Part shown: positions 27,671 through 35,568 of the stretch, piece after piece
Numbering within the stretch: the first letter of the stretch is position 1
Layout: each line of letters opens with the position of its first letter
NCBI RefSeq assembly: GCF_900167525.1
Contig: NZ_FUZQ01000002.1
Coordinates: forward strand, 496,001-560,000
DNA from: Krasilnikoviella flava
GTDB taxonomy: Bacteria > Actinomycetota > Actinomycetes > Actinomycetales > Cellulomonadaceae
Direction of reading: 5' to 3'
DNA length: 64,000 nt
Made by a program: the position numbers and the translations under genes
Notes under the pieces: model-generated
The model's database searches: none
What the model was told of the DNA's origin: nothing
Seen by the model: the letters and a program-made list of their open reading frames with translations, nothing else

Positions 27671-29707
27671 ATGTCGACCACCACCAACTCCCCGGCCCAC
27701 CCGCTTCATCCCGACGCGATCCTCGACGCTCTCGACCCCGAGCAGCGGGAGGTGGCGCTCGCGCTGACCGGGCCGGTGTGCGTGCTGGCCGGTGCGGGCA
27801 CGGGCAAGACGCGGGCGATCACGCACCGCATCGCCTACGGCGTGCGCACCGCCACCTTCAAACCGACGTCGGTGCTCGCGGTGACCTTCACCGCGCGGGC
27901 CGCGGGAGAGATGCGCACCCGGCTCCGCGAGCTGGGGGTGGTCGGCGTGCAGGCGCGCACGTTCCACGCGGCGGCGCTGCGCCAGCTCGGCTACTTCTGG
28001 CCGCGCGTCGTGGGCGGTGCCCCGCCCCGGATCCTCGAGCACAAGGCGTCCGTCGTGGCGGAGGCCGCCCGTCGCGTCGGGGTGAGCGTCGACCGGGTCG
28101 CCGTGCGCGACCTGTCCTCCGAGGTGGAGTGGGCCAAGGTGTCGCTCGTGACGGCGGAGGACTACGTGAAGGCGGCGCTCGTCGACGACCGCCCCGCACC
28201 CTCGGGCTACGACCATCAGACCGTGGCGCGCCTCATCACGGCGTACGAGGACGTCAAGACCGAGCGCGGCGTCATCGACTTCGAGGACGTCCTGCTCATG
28301 CTCGCGGACATGCTCCACTCGCACCGGCAGGTGGCCGACGAGGTGCGCTCGCAGTACCGGCACTTCGTCGTCGACGAGTATCAGGACGTCTCGCCGCTGC
28401 AGCAGTTCCTCCTCGACCAGTGGCTGGGCGACCGCAAGGAGCTCTGCGTCGTGGGGGACCCGTCGCAGACCATCTACTCCTTCACCGGCGCGACCCCGCA
28501 CTACCTGCTCGACTTCACGCGGACGTACTCCGACGCCCAGGTGGTGCGGCTCGTGCGCGACTACCGCTCCACGCCGCAGGTCGTGCACCTGGCGAACCAG
28601 GTGCTGCGCCGTGGTCGGGTACCGGGAGCCCTCGAGCTGGTGGCGCAGCGCCCGGCCGGCCCGCCGGCGAGCTTCACGACCTACGACGACGACGACGCGG
28701 AGGCCACGGGGATCGCCGCCCGGGCCGGCCGGCTCGTCGCGTCGGGGGTGCGGCCCAGCGAGATCGCCGTGCTCTACCGCACCAACGCCCAGTCCGCCGC
28801 GTTCGAGTCGGCGCTCGCGGACGCCGGCATCAGCTACCTCGTCCGCGGCGGCGAGCGGTTCTTCCAGCGCAAGGAGGTGCGCGACGCCATCGTCCTGCTG
28901 CGCGGCGCGGCGCGGTCGGCCGACCCGGACGAGCCGATGCCGGAGCAGGTGCGGGACGTGCTGACCTCCGCGGGGTGGACCGAGCAGCCGCCCGCGGCCC
29001 GCGGCGCCGCGCGCGAGCGCTGGGAGGCGATGCAGGCGCTCGTGGGGCTCGCCGACGACGTCGCCGCCGCGGCACCCGAGGACGCGCCGGCCACGATGGC
29101 GGCTCTCGTCGCGGAGCTGGAGGAGCGCGCGTCGGCCCAGCACGCGCCGACCGTCGAGGGCGTCACGCTGGCCTCCCTGCACGCGGCCAAGGGCCTCGAG
29201 TGGGACGCCGTCTTCCTCGCGGGCGTGAGCGAGGGCCTCATGCCCATCTCGTTGGCGGAGACGGACGAGGCGGTCGCGGAGGAGCGCCGCCTCCTGTACG
29301 TGGGGGTCACCCGCGCGCGGGAGCACCTGGAGCTGTCCTTCGCGCGTTCCCGCAACCCCGGCGGGCGGGCCACCCGCAAGCGCACCCGGTTCCTCGACGG
29401 GCTCTGGCCGGACGACCCGGCGGACCGGCGCGGCCGCGGGCGTGCCGTACGAGGGCAGGCCCGGCAGCAGCTCACGGGGGAGCACGACGTGGCCCTGTTC
29501 GACGCGCTGCGCGAGTGGCGGCTGTCGGTGGCCCGCGAGACGGACAAGCCGGCGTTCACGGTGATGGGGGACGCCACGCTGGCCGCCATCGCGGAGCTCA
29601 AGCCCACGTCGGTGGCGCAGCTCGCCCGCGTGAACGGGGTGGGTCCGGCGAAGATCGACCGGTACGGGCAGACGATCCTCGCGATCGTGGCCGAGCACGC
29701 GGGCTGA
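27671..29707 (+). CDS. uvrD2: UvrD2-type superfamily 1 DNA helicase with HRDC domain
   Basis: 3'-5' DNA helicase, 678 residues. Motif I is AGAGTGKTRA, motif Ia contains VTFTARAAGEM, motif II is VVDEYQDVSP, then GDPSQTIYSFTGA, and ASLHAAKGLEWD for motif V. The C-terminal 80 residues form an HRDC domain. In mycobacterial UvrD2 a tetracysteine module links the helicase and HRDC parts; here that linker (about residues 575-600) is Arg/Asp-rich and contains no cysteine. The ATG at 27671 gives the expected N-terminus. It is upstream of whiB7, as in mycobacteria. Confidence 0.93.
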   Translation: MSTTTNSPAHPLHPDAILDALDPEQREVALALTGPVCVLAGAGTGKTRAITHRIAYGVRTATFKPTSVLAVTFTARAAGEMRTRLRELGVVGVQARTFHAAALRQLGYFWPRVVGGAPPRILEHKASVVAEAARRVGVSVDRVAVRDLSSEVEWAKVSLVTAEDYVKAALVDDRPAPSGYDHQTVARLITAYEDVKTERGVIDFEDVLLMLADMLHSHRQVADEVRSQYRHFVVDEYQDVSPLQQFLLDQWLGDRKELCVVGDPSQTIYSFTGATPHYLLDFTRTYSDAQVVRLVRDYRSTPQVVHLANQVLRRGRVPGALELVAQRPAGPPASFTTYDDDDAEATGIAARAGRLVASGVRPSEIAVLYRTNAQSAAFESALADAGISYLVRGGERFFQRKEVRDAIVLLRGAARSADPDEPMPEQVRDVLTSAGWTEQPPAARGAARERWEAMQALVGLADDVAAAAPEDAPATMAALVAELEERASAQHAPTVEGVTLASLHAAKGLEWDAVFLAGVSEGLMPISLAETDEAVAEERRLLYVGVTRAREHLELSFARSRNPGGRATRKRTRFLDGLWPDDPADRRGRGRAVRGQARQQLTGEHDVALFDALREWRLSVARETDKPAFTVMGDATLAAIAELKPTSVAQLARVNGVGPAKIDRYGQTILAIVAEHAG

Positions 29708-29750
29708 GGACGCCTCCGAGGCCCCTCGAGTCGGCCGCACGCGGGGCCCG

Positions 29751-29811
29751 AAAAACTCGTCGAAGAAAAATCCGAAAAAGATGTGGCGGTCCTGGCGGGG
29801 CCGTCTATGCT
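29751..29811 (+). promoter_or_regulatory. whiB7 promoter with AT-rich WhiB7-binding tract
   Basis: An AT-rich tract with three runs of five A (29751-29782) stands out in the GC-rich sequence. It abuts a -35-like GTGGCG (29783-29788), followed after 17 nt by the -10 box TATGCT (29806-29811). WhiB7 AT-hook proteins are known to bind AT-rich DNA immediately upstream of the -35 element, so autoregulation is expected. Confidence 0.75.
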
Positions 29812-29885
29812 CGGAGAGTCCCAGACGGAAGTGGCGTCTGCCGAGAGGCTGAGGTCCGAGAGCAGTGAGGAGGTGGGTGCAGAAG

Positions 29886-30059
29886 ATGGACACGATGACT
29901 CAGATCGTGGTGGCGAACGCGTTTGTTGGCGCGCCCGGGTACACGTCTGCCCGTGGCGAGCTCAGCGCTGTCGTCCCGTTCCGTGCGCGGAAGCACGGAG
30001 CAGGCAACGCCGATCTCCACATCGCACCCGACTCCGCCCCCTGGAGCCATCCGGTCTAG
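29886..30059 (+). CDS. Upstream ORF in the whiB7 leader
   Basis: A 57-codon ORF starting MDTMTQIVVANAF and ending with TAG at 30057-30059. GAGGAGGT (29867-29874) lies 11 nt before the ATG; ATG 29895 and GTG 29877 are alternatives. It uses the rare codons TTT-GTT at codons 13-14. The peptide has no recognisable domain. Leader ORFs before whiB7 are known to sense slowed translation, and this one ends just before the leader terminator, so it is probably a regulatory uORF, not a functional protein. Confidence 0.7.
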   Translation: MDTMTQIVVANAFVGAPGYTSARGELSAVVPFRARKHGAGNADLHIAPDSAPWSHPV

Positions 30060-30082
30060 AACCGGATCCAGGCCGCGGAGTC
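30030..30082 (+). promoter_or_regulatory. Candidate antiterminator pairing in the whiB7 leader
   Basis: GACTCCGC (30030-30037, inside the uORF) is complementary to GCGGAGTC (30075-30082), which is part of the left arm and upper stem of the terminator. Pairing of these two 8-nt segments would prevent terminator formation. A 7-bp hairpin, ATCCGGT-CTAGA-ACCGGAT (30049-30067), nests between them and covers the uORF stop codon. The alternative-structure model is inference. Confidence 0.45.
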
Positions 30083-30109
30083 CCACCGGGACCCGCGGCC
30101 TTCGTCTTT
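30070..30109 (+). terminator. Rho-independent terminator in the whiB7 leader
   Basis: AGGCCGCGG (30070-30078) pairs with CCGCGGCCT (30093-30101); the stem continues with GTCCC/GGGAC around a 3-nt loop, with A30079 bulged. TTCGTCTTTC follows. It lies between the uORF stop and whiB7, so it would end most transcripts unless antitermination occurs. Confidence 0.8.
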
Positions 30110-30147
30110 CCGCCCAGGGAAGAAGACCTCACCAGGTCGTTCGAGCC

Positions 30148-30169
30148 GGCCCCCTGACTCCAGGGGGCC
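30148..30169 (+). other. Second hairpin between leader terminator and whiB7
   Basis: GGCCCCCTG-ACTC-CAGGGGGCC: a perfect 9-bp stem with a 4-nt loop and no T-tract. It may pause RNA polymerase or block the mRNA 5' of the whiB7 ribosome site. Confidence 0.5.
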
Positions 30170-30226
30170 ACCGCAGGTCCTGAACACCGAGTTCACATCA
30201 ACACCCAGGACCTGACGGAGGAACTC

Positions 30227-30598
30227 GTGCGTCTCGCACAGTTGTTGGACGAGCGGCTGCTCGACACGATCCCCCAGGGCGGATCCGGCCCCTGGACCCC
30301 GCATCAACCCCTCACGCAGAGCCCGGCCGAGGTGGCCGAGCTCGACCGCCAGTTCGCGGCCCTGCTGCCGTGCCGCACCAACGACCCGGAGCTCTGGTTC
30401 GCCGAGCACACCGCCCAGGTCGAGGAGGCCAAGGCGCTGTGCCGTAGCTGCCCGCTGCAGGCCGGCTGCCTCTCCGGCGCCCTCGATCGGCAGGAGCCCT
30501 GGGGCGTGTGGGGTGGTGAGGTCTTCGTCGACGGCAAGGTCGTGGCCCGCAAGCGCGGTCGCGGCCGGCCCCGGAAGTCGGAGACCGTCGCAGCATGA
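30227..30598 (+). CDS. whiB7: WhiB7 redox-sensitive transcriptional activator
   Basis: 4Fe-4S transcription factor that partners the primary sigma factor and switches on intrinsic antibiotic resistance. The 123-residue protein has the four cluster ligands Cys49, Cys72, Cys75 and Cys81, the EPWGVWGGE turn (90-98), and the C-terminal AT-hook RGRGRPRK (110-117) that distinguishes WhiB7 from other Wbl proteins. The GTG at 30227 has GGAGGA upstream. It is preceded by an AT-rich promoter, a uORF and a terminator, the known autoregulated attenuation architecture. Confidence 0.96.
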   Translation: MRLAQLLDERLLDTIPQGGSGPWTPHQPLTQSPAEVAELDRQFAALLPCRTNDPELWFAEHTAQVEEAKALCRSCPLQAGCLSGALDRQEPWGVWGGEVFVDGKVVARKRGRGRPRKSETVAA

Positions 30599-30737
30599 CC
30601 GCGCAGTGCGCCCGGGAACCCCGGCGCGCTGCGCAGGCTGAGCAGCAGGACACCATGACAGGCCTCCGGCGTACCCCGGGGGAGTGCGTCCGCACCCTGT
30701 GCGGACGGCTCTCCTCGGGTTCGCCGGGGGCCTGTCG

Positions 30738-31823
30738 TCATGCCGGCAGACGGGTGCAGCCGCAGCCCGGGTGCGGCGCGACGTCCCGCACACGCGGCAC
30801 GGCCTCGGGGAGCGCCACCTCCAGCCGCCGCCCCACCGTCGTGGGCCTCGCGCCGTCGAGCTGCGCGAGCACCTGCCCGGCCGCGAGCGCGGCGCTCGTC
30901 GCGGCGAGCGTGGTCTCGTGGGCCACGTCCGCGAGCGGACGGCGCGCGAGATCGGCCACGACGAACGGCCAGCCCCGGTCCGCGTCGGCGGCGTGCCGGT
31001 CGCAGCACCCCACACAGGCGGACCGTCCGGGCAGGACGAGCGGGCCGACGACGACGTCGGCCTCCCGCACCACGACCGGCAGGTGCGGCACGGCCGCACC
31101 CAGCAGCCGCTCGTAACGCTCCGGGCGTGCCGCGTGCGACTCCACCACCACGACGACGTCCGGCAGCCCGGTGGGGCCTCGCCCCACGACCCCCAGCTCG
31201 CTGCCCACGCGCAGACGCGGGTGCGCGTGCCTCAGCCGCTCGGCGGTGGCCTGCTCCCGCGGGCGGCCCACGTCATCGGGGCCGTACCCGCCGAGGCCCA
31301 GGTCACCCACCTGGACCGGGTCGCGGTCGTCGAGCACGAGGCCGCCGACGCCGGCGTCGGCCAGGAGCCCCGCCAGCGCGGCACCGATCCGGCCGAGGCC
31401 GTGCAGCCCGACGACCTGTGCGCCGCGCCGGGAGAGCGTCGCCGCGCCGGCGCCGTCGGGGCGCAGCGCGCCCAGCACGGCGGAGTCGGAGGACCACCCC
31501 GTGTCGCCGCCGGGAAGGTCGGGCCCGCCGTCCTCCGCGGGGCGGACGAGGAACCCTCCGTCGGCCAGCGCGCGCACGATCTGCTCGCGGCGGTCGGGGT
31601 TCACCCCCCAGTGCCGGGCGCTGCGGTCGAGGGAACGGTGCCGCCGTGCCCCGACGTCGCGGAGCCAGCGGGCCTCGTGGTCGGCCAGCCCGGACAGGAC
31701 CAGGCTCCACCGCGGGTCGGTGCCGACCTGGACCTCGCCGTCACCGTGGTCGAGCACGGGTGTCGCCGGGCGCAGTATGAGGAGGGAGCCCGTCCCGGCG
31801 GCCGGGCTGTCGGCGTCTGCCAT
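30738..31823 (-). CDS. Orphan ThiF/E1-like protein (TOMM cyclodehydratase partner type)
   Basis: A 361-residue protein. Residues 1-110 may form the winged-helix, leader-binding part seen in TOMM cyclodehydratase C proteins. Residues about 135-330 are ThiF/E1-like: GLGRIG at 142-147, then LDDRDPV at 164-170 and DDVGRPRE. The E1 arginine-finger region is replaced by LGLGGYG. Cysteines cluster in CVGCCD and at the C-terminus (Cys354, Cys356), suiting a zinc site. No YcaO protein or precursor peptide is nearby. ATG 31823 has AGGGTGA before it. It occupies the place of the Rv3196-type hypothetical. Function is unknown. Confidence 0.65.
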   Translation of the reverse strand: MADADSPAAGTGSLLILRPATPVLDHGDGEVQVGTDPRWSLVLSGLADHEARWLRDVGARRHRSLDRSARHWGVNPDRREQIVRALADGGFLVRPAEDGGPDLPGGDTGWSSDSAVLGALRPDGAGAATLSRRGAQVVGLHGLGRIGAALAGLLADAGVGGLVLDDRDPVQVGDLGLGGYGPDDVGRPREQATAERLRHAHPRLRVGSELGVVGRGPTGLPDVVVVVESHAARPERYERLLGAAVPHLPVVVREADVVVGPLVLPGRSACVGCCDRHAADADRGWPFVVADLARRPLADVAHETTLAATSAALAAGQVLAQLDGARPTTVGRRLEVALPEAVPRVRDVAPHPGCGCTRLPA

Positions 31824-31904
31824 GCGGTCACCCTGGCACGCGCGTCCCGGGTGCCCGGGCCGTCGTCCACAGGCCTCGGCGCGGGACCGGCCGACGCCCG
31901 GTTC

Positions 31905-31945
31905 GTGTGTTCTGACACACAAAGTTCACGATTCCCCGGTACCGT
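31905..31945. promoter_or_regulatory. Palindrome and leaderless promoter in a divergent region
   Basis: GTGTGT-TCTG-ACACAC (31905-31920) is a perfect inverted repeat in the 128-nt gap between the ThiF-like gene and the DUF45 peptidase gene. The -10 box TACCGT (31940-31945) ends 6 nt before the GTG at 31952. The palindrome sits about 20 nt upstream of that -10 box, in the -35 zone, so a bound protein could control one or both genes. Confidence 0.5.
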
Positions 31946-31951
31946 CGTGCC

Positions 31952-32500
31952 GTGGCCCACGACACGATGACGTCGGTGGAGGTCCGGCGCAGCCGCCGGC
32001 GGACCGCCACGGTGAGCGCGTACCGCGACGGTGAGCGAACCGTCGTGGCCATCCCCGCGCGATTCTCCCGTGCGCAGGAGCGCGAGTGGGTGGCGAAGAT
32101 GCTCGCGCGGCTCGAGGACAAGGAGCGCCGGCGGCGCCCGTCGGACGCCCAGCTCGTGGAGCGGGCCAGGGAGCTGTCCGAGCGGTACCTGGACGGCCGC
32201 GCCCACCCGACGAGCGTCTCGTGGTCGCCCCACCAGGGTCGGCGCTGGGGATCGTGCACGCTGGCGGACGGCTCGATCCGGATCTCCACCCGCGTGCAGG
32301 GGATGCCCGAGTGGGTGCTGGACTACGTGCTGCTGCACGAGCTGGCGCACCTGCTGCACGCCGGCCACGGCCCCGCATTCTGGCAGCTCCTCGAGGGCTA
32401 CCCGCGCACGGAGCGGGCGCGCGGCTTCCTCGAGGGCGTCTCGTTCGTCCAGGACGACGGCGGCGCCTCGCTTGCGCCCGGCGACGCCGCGGACGGCTGA
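31952..32500 (+). CDS. DUF45/YgjP-type zinc metallopeptidase
   Basis: A 182-residue predicted zinc peptidase. The metal motif is H129-E130-LA-H133, with His139 in AGHGPAFW as the likely third ligand. RRWGSCT upstream is the characteristic YgjP-like block. There is no signal peptide, so it is cytoplasmic. The GTG at 31952 is placed by the -10 box 6 nt upstream. It is divergent from the ThiF-like gene and convergent with the DUF2342 gene (20-nt gap). Confidence 0.85.
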   Translation: MAHDTMTSVEVRRSRRRTATVSAYRDGERTVVAIPARFSRAQEREWVAKMLARLEDKERRRRPSDAQLVERARELSERYLDGRAHPTSVSWSPHQGRRWGSCTLADGSIRISTRVQGMPEWVLDYVLLHELAHLLHAGHGPAFWQLLEGYPRTERARGFLEGVSFVQDDGGASLAPGDAADG

Positions 32501-32520
32501 CCGCCGGCCGCGGCGCCGCG

Positions 32521-34008
32521 TCACCCCCGTGGGCCGTCGTCCTTCGACGAGTCTCCGGCCGAGGAGTCGCCCTGCGGTGCGTCGCCCTCCGCGGCGTCGA
32601 AGATCTGCGCGAGCGCCGCATCGACGTCGGACTGCTCGTCCGCCTGCTCCTGGCGGCGGGTGAAGTAGCCGGCCGGGTCGTCGAGGTCGGCGGTGCCGGG
32701 CAGCAGGTCCGGGTGGTCCCAGACGGCGTCGCGCGCCTGCGGCCCACCCTCGGCGAGGACGTGCGCGAAGAGCGCGGTGGCGTCGCGGGAGCGGCGCGGG
32801 CGGAGCTCGAGCCCGACGAGCGTGGCGAAGGTGTGCTCCGCAGGCCCGCCGGCCGCGCGGCGGCGGCGGATCATCTCGCGCAGCGGGTAGGTGTGGGGCA
32901 GGTGGGGGAGCGCCGCGGTGGCCGCGACCTCCGTGACCCAGCCCTCGACGAGCGCCAGGGCGGTCTCGAGTCGCAGCAGGGTGGCCTCCTGCTCGGGCGT
33001 GTGCTGCAGCCCGAAGACGCCACCGGTCAGCGCCCCGCGCAGGGCCTCGGGATCGCTGGGGTCGATGTCGCGCACCTGCTGCTCGAGCACGTCGATGTCG
33101 ATGGTGATCCCGCGCGCGTACTGCTCGACCAGGCCGTGCAGGTGCGCGGCGAGCCACGGCACGTGGGTGAACAGCCGGGCGTGGGCGGCCTCGCGCAGCG
33201 CGAGGAAGTGGCGCACCTCCTCCACCGGGGCGTCCAGGCCGTCGGCGAAGGCGGCGACGTTGGTCGGCAGCAGCACCGTGGCGGGCTCGGGCAGCAGCGG
33301 GACGCCGACGTCGGTGGCCCCGAAGACCTCCCGCGACAGGGTGCCCGCCGCCTGCCCCACCTGCATGCCGAACACGGCCGAACCGAGGCGGCGCATCATC
33401 TGGGCGGGGTCGAGGCCGCCGCCCAGGGCACCGGCCGGGAGGCCCGCGAGGCCCGGCATGCCCAGGGCGTCGGCGTCCCCCAGGTCGTCGGGAAGCTGGT
33501 CGCGCAGCACCGTGGCGAGGGCGTCGGCGACCGACGTCGCGACCGGGGCCACCAGACGGTGCCAGGCCGGCAGGGTGGCCTCGACCCACTCCGAGCGGCT
33601 CCACGCGTGCTTGCTGCCGCCGGACGGCGGCAGGTCCGTCACGGCGTCGAGCCACAGCTCGGCCACCCCGAGGGCGTCGGTCGCGGCCTTCGCCTGGCCG
33701 CCCGTGAGCGACGGGTCCCCTTCGGCGACGGCCACCTGGCGGGCGATGTCGTGCGCGACGTCGGTGTTCACCGGGCCGTCGCCCGACGCCGACAGCAGGC
33801 GCTGCACCTGGGCCAGGACGTGCTGCATCGTCGCCGGGTCCGGGGTGCCGGCGCCGGGCATGCCGGCCAGCGCGGCGGGGTCGATGCCCTGCGCGCGCAT
33901 CTGGGCGAGGACCTCGTCGGTGCGGTCGCCGAAAAAGCCCTCCAGCATCGAGCGCAGCATGCGCTCGCGCTCCTCGGCACCCTCGGGGTCGTCGGGAAGG
34001 TTGCTCAT
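32521..34008 (-). CDS. DUF2342 / zinc-dependent metalloprotease-like protein
   Basis: A 495-residue protein of the actinobacterial DUF2342 family (Rv3195 type), often labelled zinc-dependent metalloprotease. The family helix reads FLALREAAHARLFTHVPWL, where Glu/His positions mimic a gluzincin site. FGMQVGQAAGTLSREVFGATDVG is another conserved block. The N-terminus is acidic (PDDPEGAEERE), and the C-terminal tail is Asp/Ser-rich. Proteolytic activity is not established for the family as far as I know. It lies between the DUF45 peptidase and the PDZ-Lon protease genes. Confidence 0.82.
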   Translation of the reverse strand: MSNLPDDPEGAEERERMLRSMLEGFFGDRTDEVLAQMRAQGIDPAALAGMPGAGTPDPATMQHVLAQVQRLLSASGDGPVNTDVAHDIARQVAVAEGDPSLTGGQAKAATDALGVAELWLDAVTDLPPSGGSKHAWSRSEWVEATLPAWHRLVAPVATSVADALATVLRDQLPDDLGDADALGMPGLAGLPAGALGGGLDPAQMMRRLGSAVFGMQVGQAAGTLSREVFGATDVGVPLLPEPATVLLPTNVAAFADGLDAPVEEVRHFLALREAAHARLFTHVPWLAAHLHGLVEQYARGITIDIDVLEQQVRDIDPSDPEALRGALTGGVFGLQHTPEQEATLLRLETALALVEGWVTEVAATAALPHLPHTYPLREMIRRRRAAGGPAEHTFATLVGLELRPRRSRDATALFAHVLAEGGPQARDAVWDHPDLLPGTADLDDPAGYFTRRQEQADEQSDVDAALAQIFDAAEGDAPQGDSSAGDSSKDDGPRG

Positions 34009-34280
34009 GAGGGCTCCTCGCCTCTGCTGCGGAACGTGTTCGGCGGATGGTCGGCGGACGTCGGCACCGGCCGTGGGCCGACCGGTTCACCGTAACCATC
34101 GACGACGCCCGGCCGGGCCGTGGGGTTCCACCAGTTCGCTCTGGGCGCAGATCTCCCCGAGCCCCTGGCCCGCCTGGGCCACCTCGCGCGCGGCCGGGCC
34201 CACGACTGTCGCTCACGACCACGCTCATGACCTGCTCACGACCCGGCGCGGCGTCCAGGAACGTCGGCGATGATGTGGCA

Positions 34281-35450
34281 GTGACCTTCGACCGCGACAT
34301 CCTCGCGCCCGACGACCCGTCGTCGCCCGACGAGGACACGCACCTCGCATCGCGCGCGTCGCGACGCAGCGTGACCCTCGGCGTCTCACTGCTGGTGACG
34401 GCGCTCCTCGCCGCCGTGCTCCTGGTGCTCCCCACCCCGTACGCGATCCGGGCCCCGGGGCCCACGGAGGACACGCTCGGGCTCCAGGGCGCCGACGTGC
34501 AGGGTGGCGCGGGGGAGACGTCCAGCGGCGGCAAGAGCGCCACGGCGCTGCCGGTCGTCGAGATCGACGGCGCGAAGACGTACGACGTCACGGGCGAGCT
34601 GCGCCTCACCACCGTGTCGGTCTACGGCGGCCCCGGCGGCGACGTCCTGCTGGGGGACGTCCTGTGGGGCTGGGGCTCGCGCGAGCGGTCGGTGCAGCCG
34701 GTCGAGGCGATCTTCCCGGAGCAGACGACGCGGCAGCAGCAGCAGGAGGTCGGCCAGGCCCAGATGGCGGGGTCGGAGTCGGCCGCGACCGTGGCGGCGC
34801 TGACGGAGCTCGGGTACGAGGTGCCCGCCACGCTGACGGTCGCCGGCGTCGCGCCGGGTTCCGGCGCCGAGGACGTGGTCGAGGCGGGGGACGTGGTGCG
34901 CAGCATCGACGGCCACGCCGTCACGACGCACCAGGACCTGCTCGCCTCACTCGACGACGTCGACCCCGGCGACGACGTCGTGCTCGGCGTGGAGCGCGAC
35001 GGTGAGGCGCAGGACCTCACGGTGACGACGGCGGAGGGCGACGGCCGCGCCGCACTGGGCGTCTACCTGGACCCCGTGTACGACTACCCGGTCGACGTGA
35101 CCATCCGCCCGGGGGACATCGGGGGCCCCAGCGCCGGCACGATGTTCGCGCTGGCGATCATCACGAAGATGACGCCCGAGGACGAGCTGGACGGGGCGCA
35201 CGTCGCGGGCACGGGCACGATGAGCGTGGACGGCAAGGTCGGGCCGATCGGCGGCATCCAGCAGAAGCTCTTCGGTGCGGTCGACGACGGCGCGGACTGG
35301 TTCCTGGCCCCGGCGGACAACTGCGACGAGGTCGTCGGGCACGTCCCGGACGGGCTGCACGTGGCTCGGGTGGCGACGATCGACGACGCCCGCGCCGCGA
35401 TCGAGGCGATCGGCGCGGGGGAGGGCGCGGACCTGCCGACGTGCTCGTGA
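34281..35450 (+). CDS. Membrane-anchored PDZ / Lon (S16) protease, YlbL type
   Basis: A 389-residue protease. One membrane helix (about 31-51) follows a short cytoplasmic N-terminus, placing the rest outside. A PDZ domain covers about 185-250 (AGVAPGSGAEDVVEAGDVV). The Lon-type serine-lysine dyad is Ser284 in GGPSAGTMF and Lys329 in GGIQQKLFGA. The ATPase domain of true Lon is absent, as usual for YlbL. GTG 34281 follows a -10-like GATGAT by 6 nt. It precedes the UPF0182 gene, as Rv3194c-Rv3193c. Confidence 0.9.
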   Translation: MTFDRDILAPDDPSSPDEDTHLASRASRRSVTLGVSLLVTALLAAVLLVLPTPYAIRAPGPTEDTLGLQGADVQGGAGETSSGGKSATALPVVEIDGAKTYDVTGELRLTTVSVYGGPGGDVLLGDVLWGWGSRERSVQPVEAIFPEQTTRQQQQEVGQAQMAGSESAATVAALTELGYEVPATLTVAGVAPGSGAEDVVEAGDVVRSIDGHAVTTHQDLLASLDDVDPGDDVVLGVERDGEAQDLTVTTAEGDGRAALGVYLDPVYDYPVDVTIRPGDIGGPSAGTMFALAIITKMTPEDELDGAHVAGTGTMSVDGKVGPIGGIQQKLFGAVDDGADWFLAPADNCDEVVGHVPDGLHVARVATIDDARAAIEAIGAGEGADLPTCS

Positions 35451-35568
35451 CGGGCCCGTGAAGGGCCGGTCACCCACGTGGGGGCGAAGCGTGGGAACCT
35501 GAGGGATGACAGGGACGTTCCACATCAGAACGTCCGTCCGTCCCGAGCACGAGTGAGGTGCCCGCACC

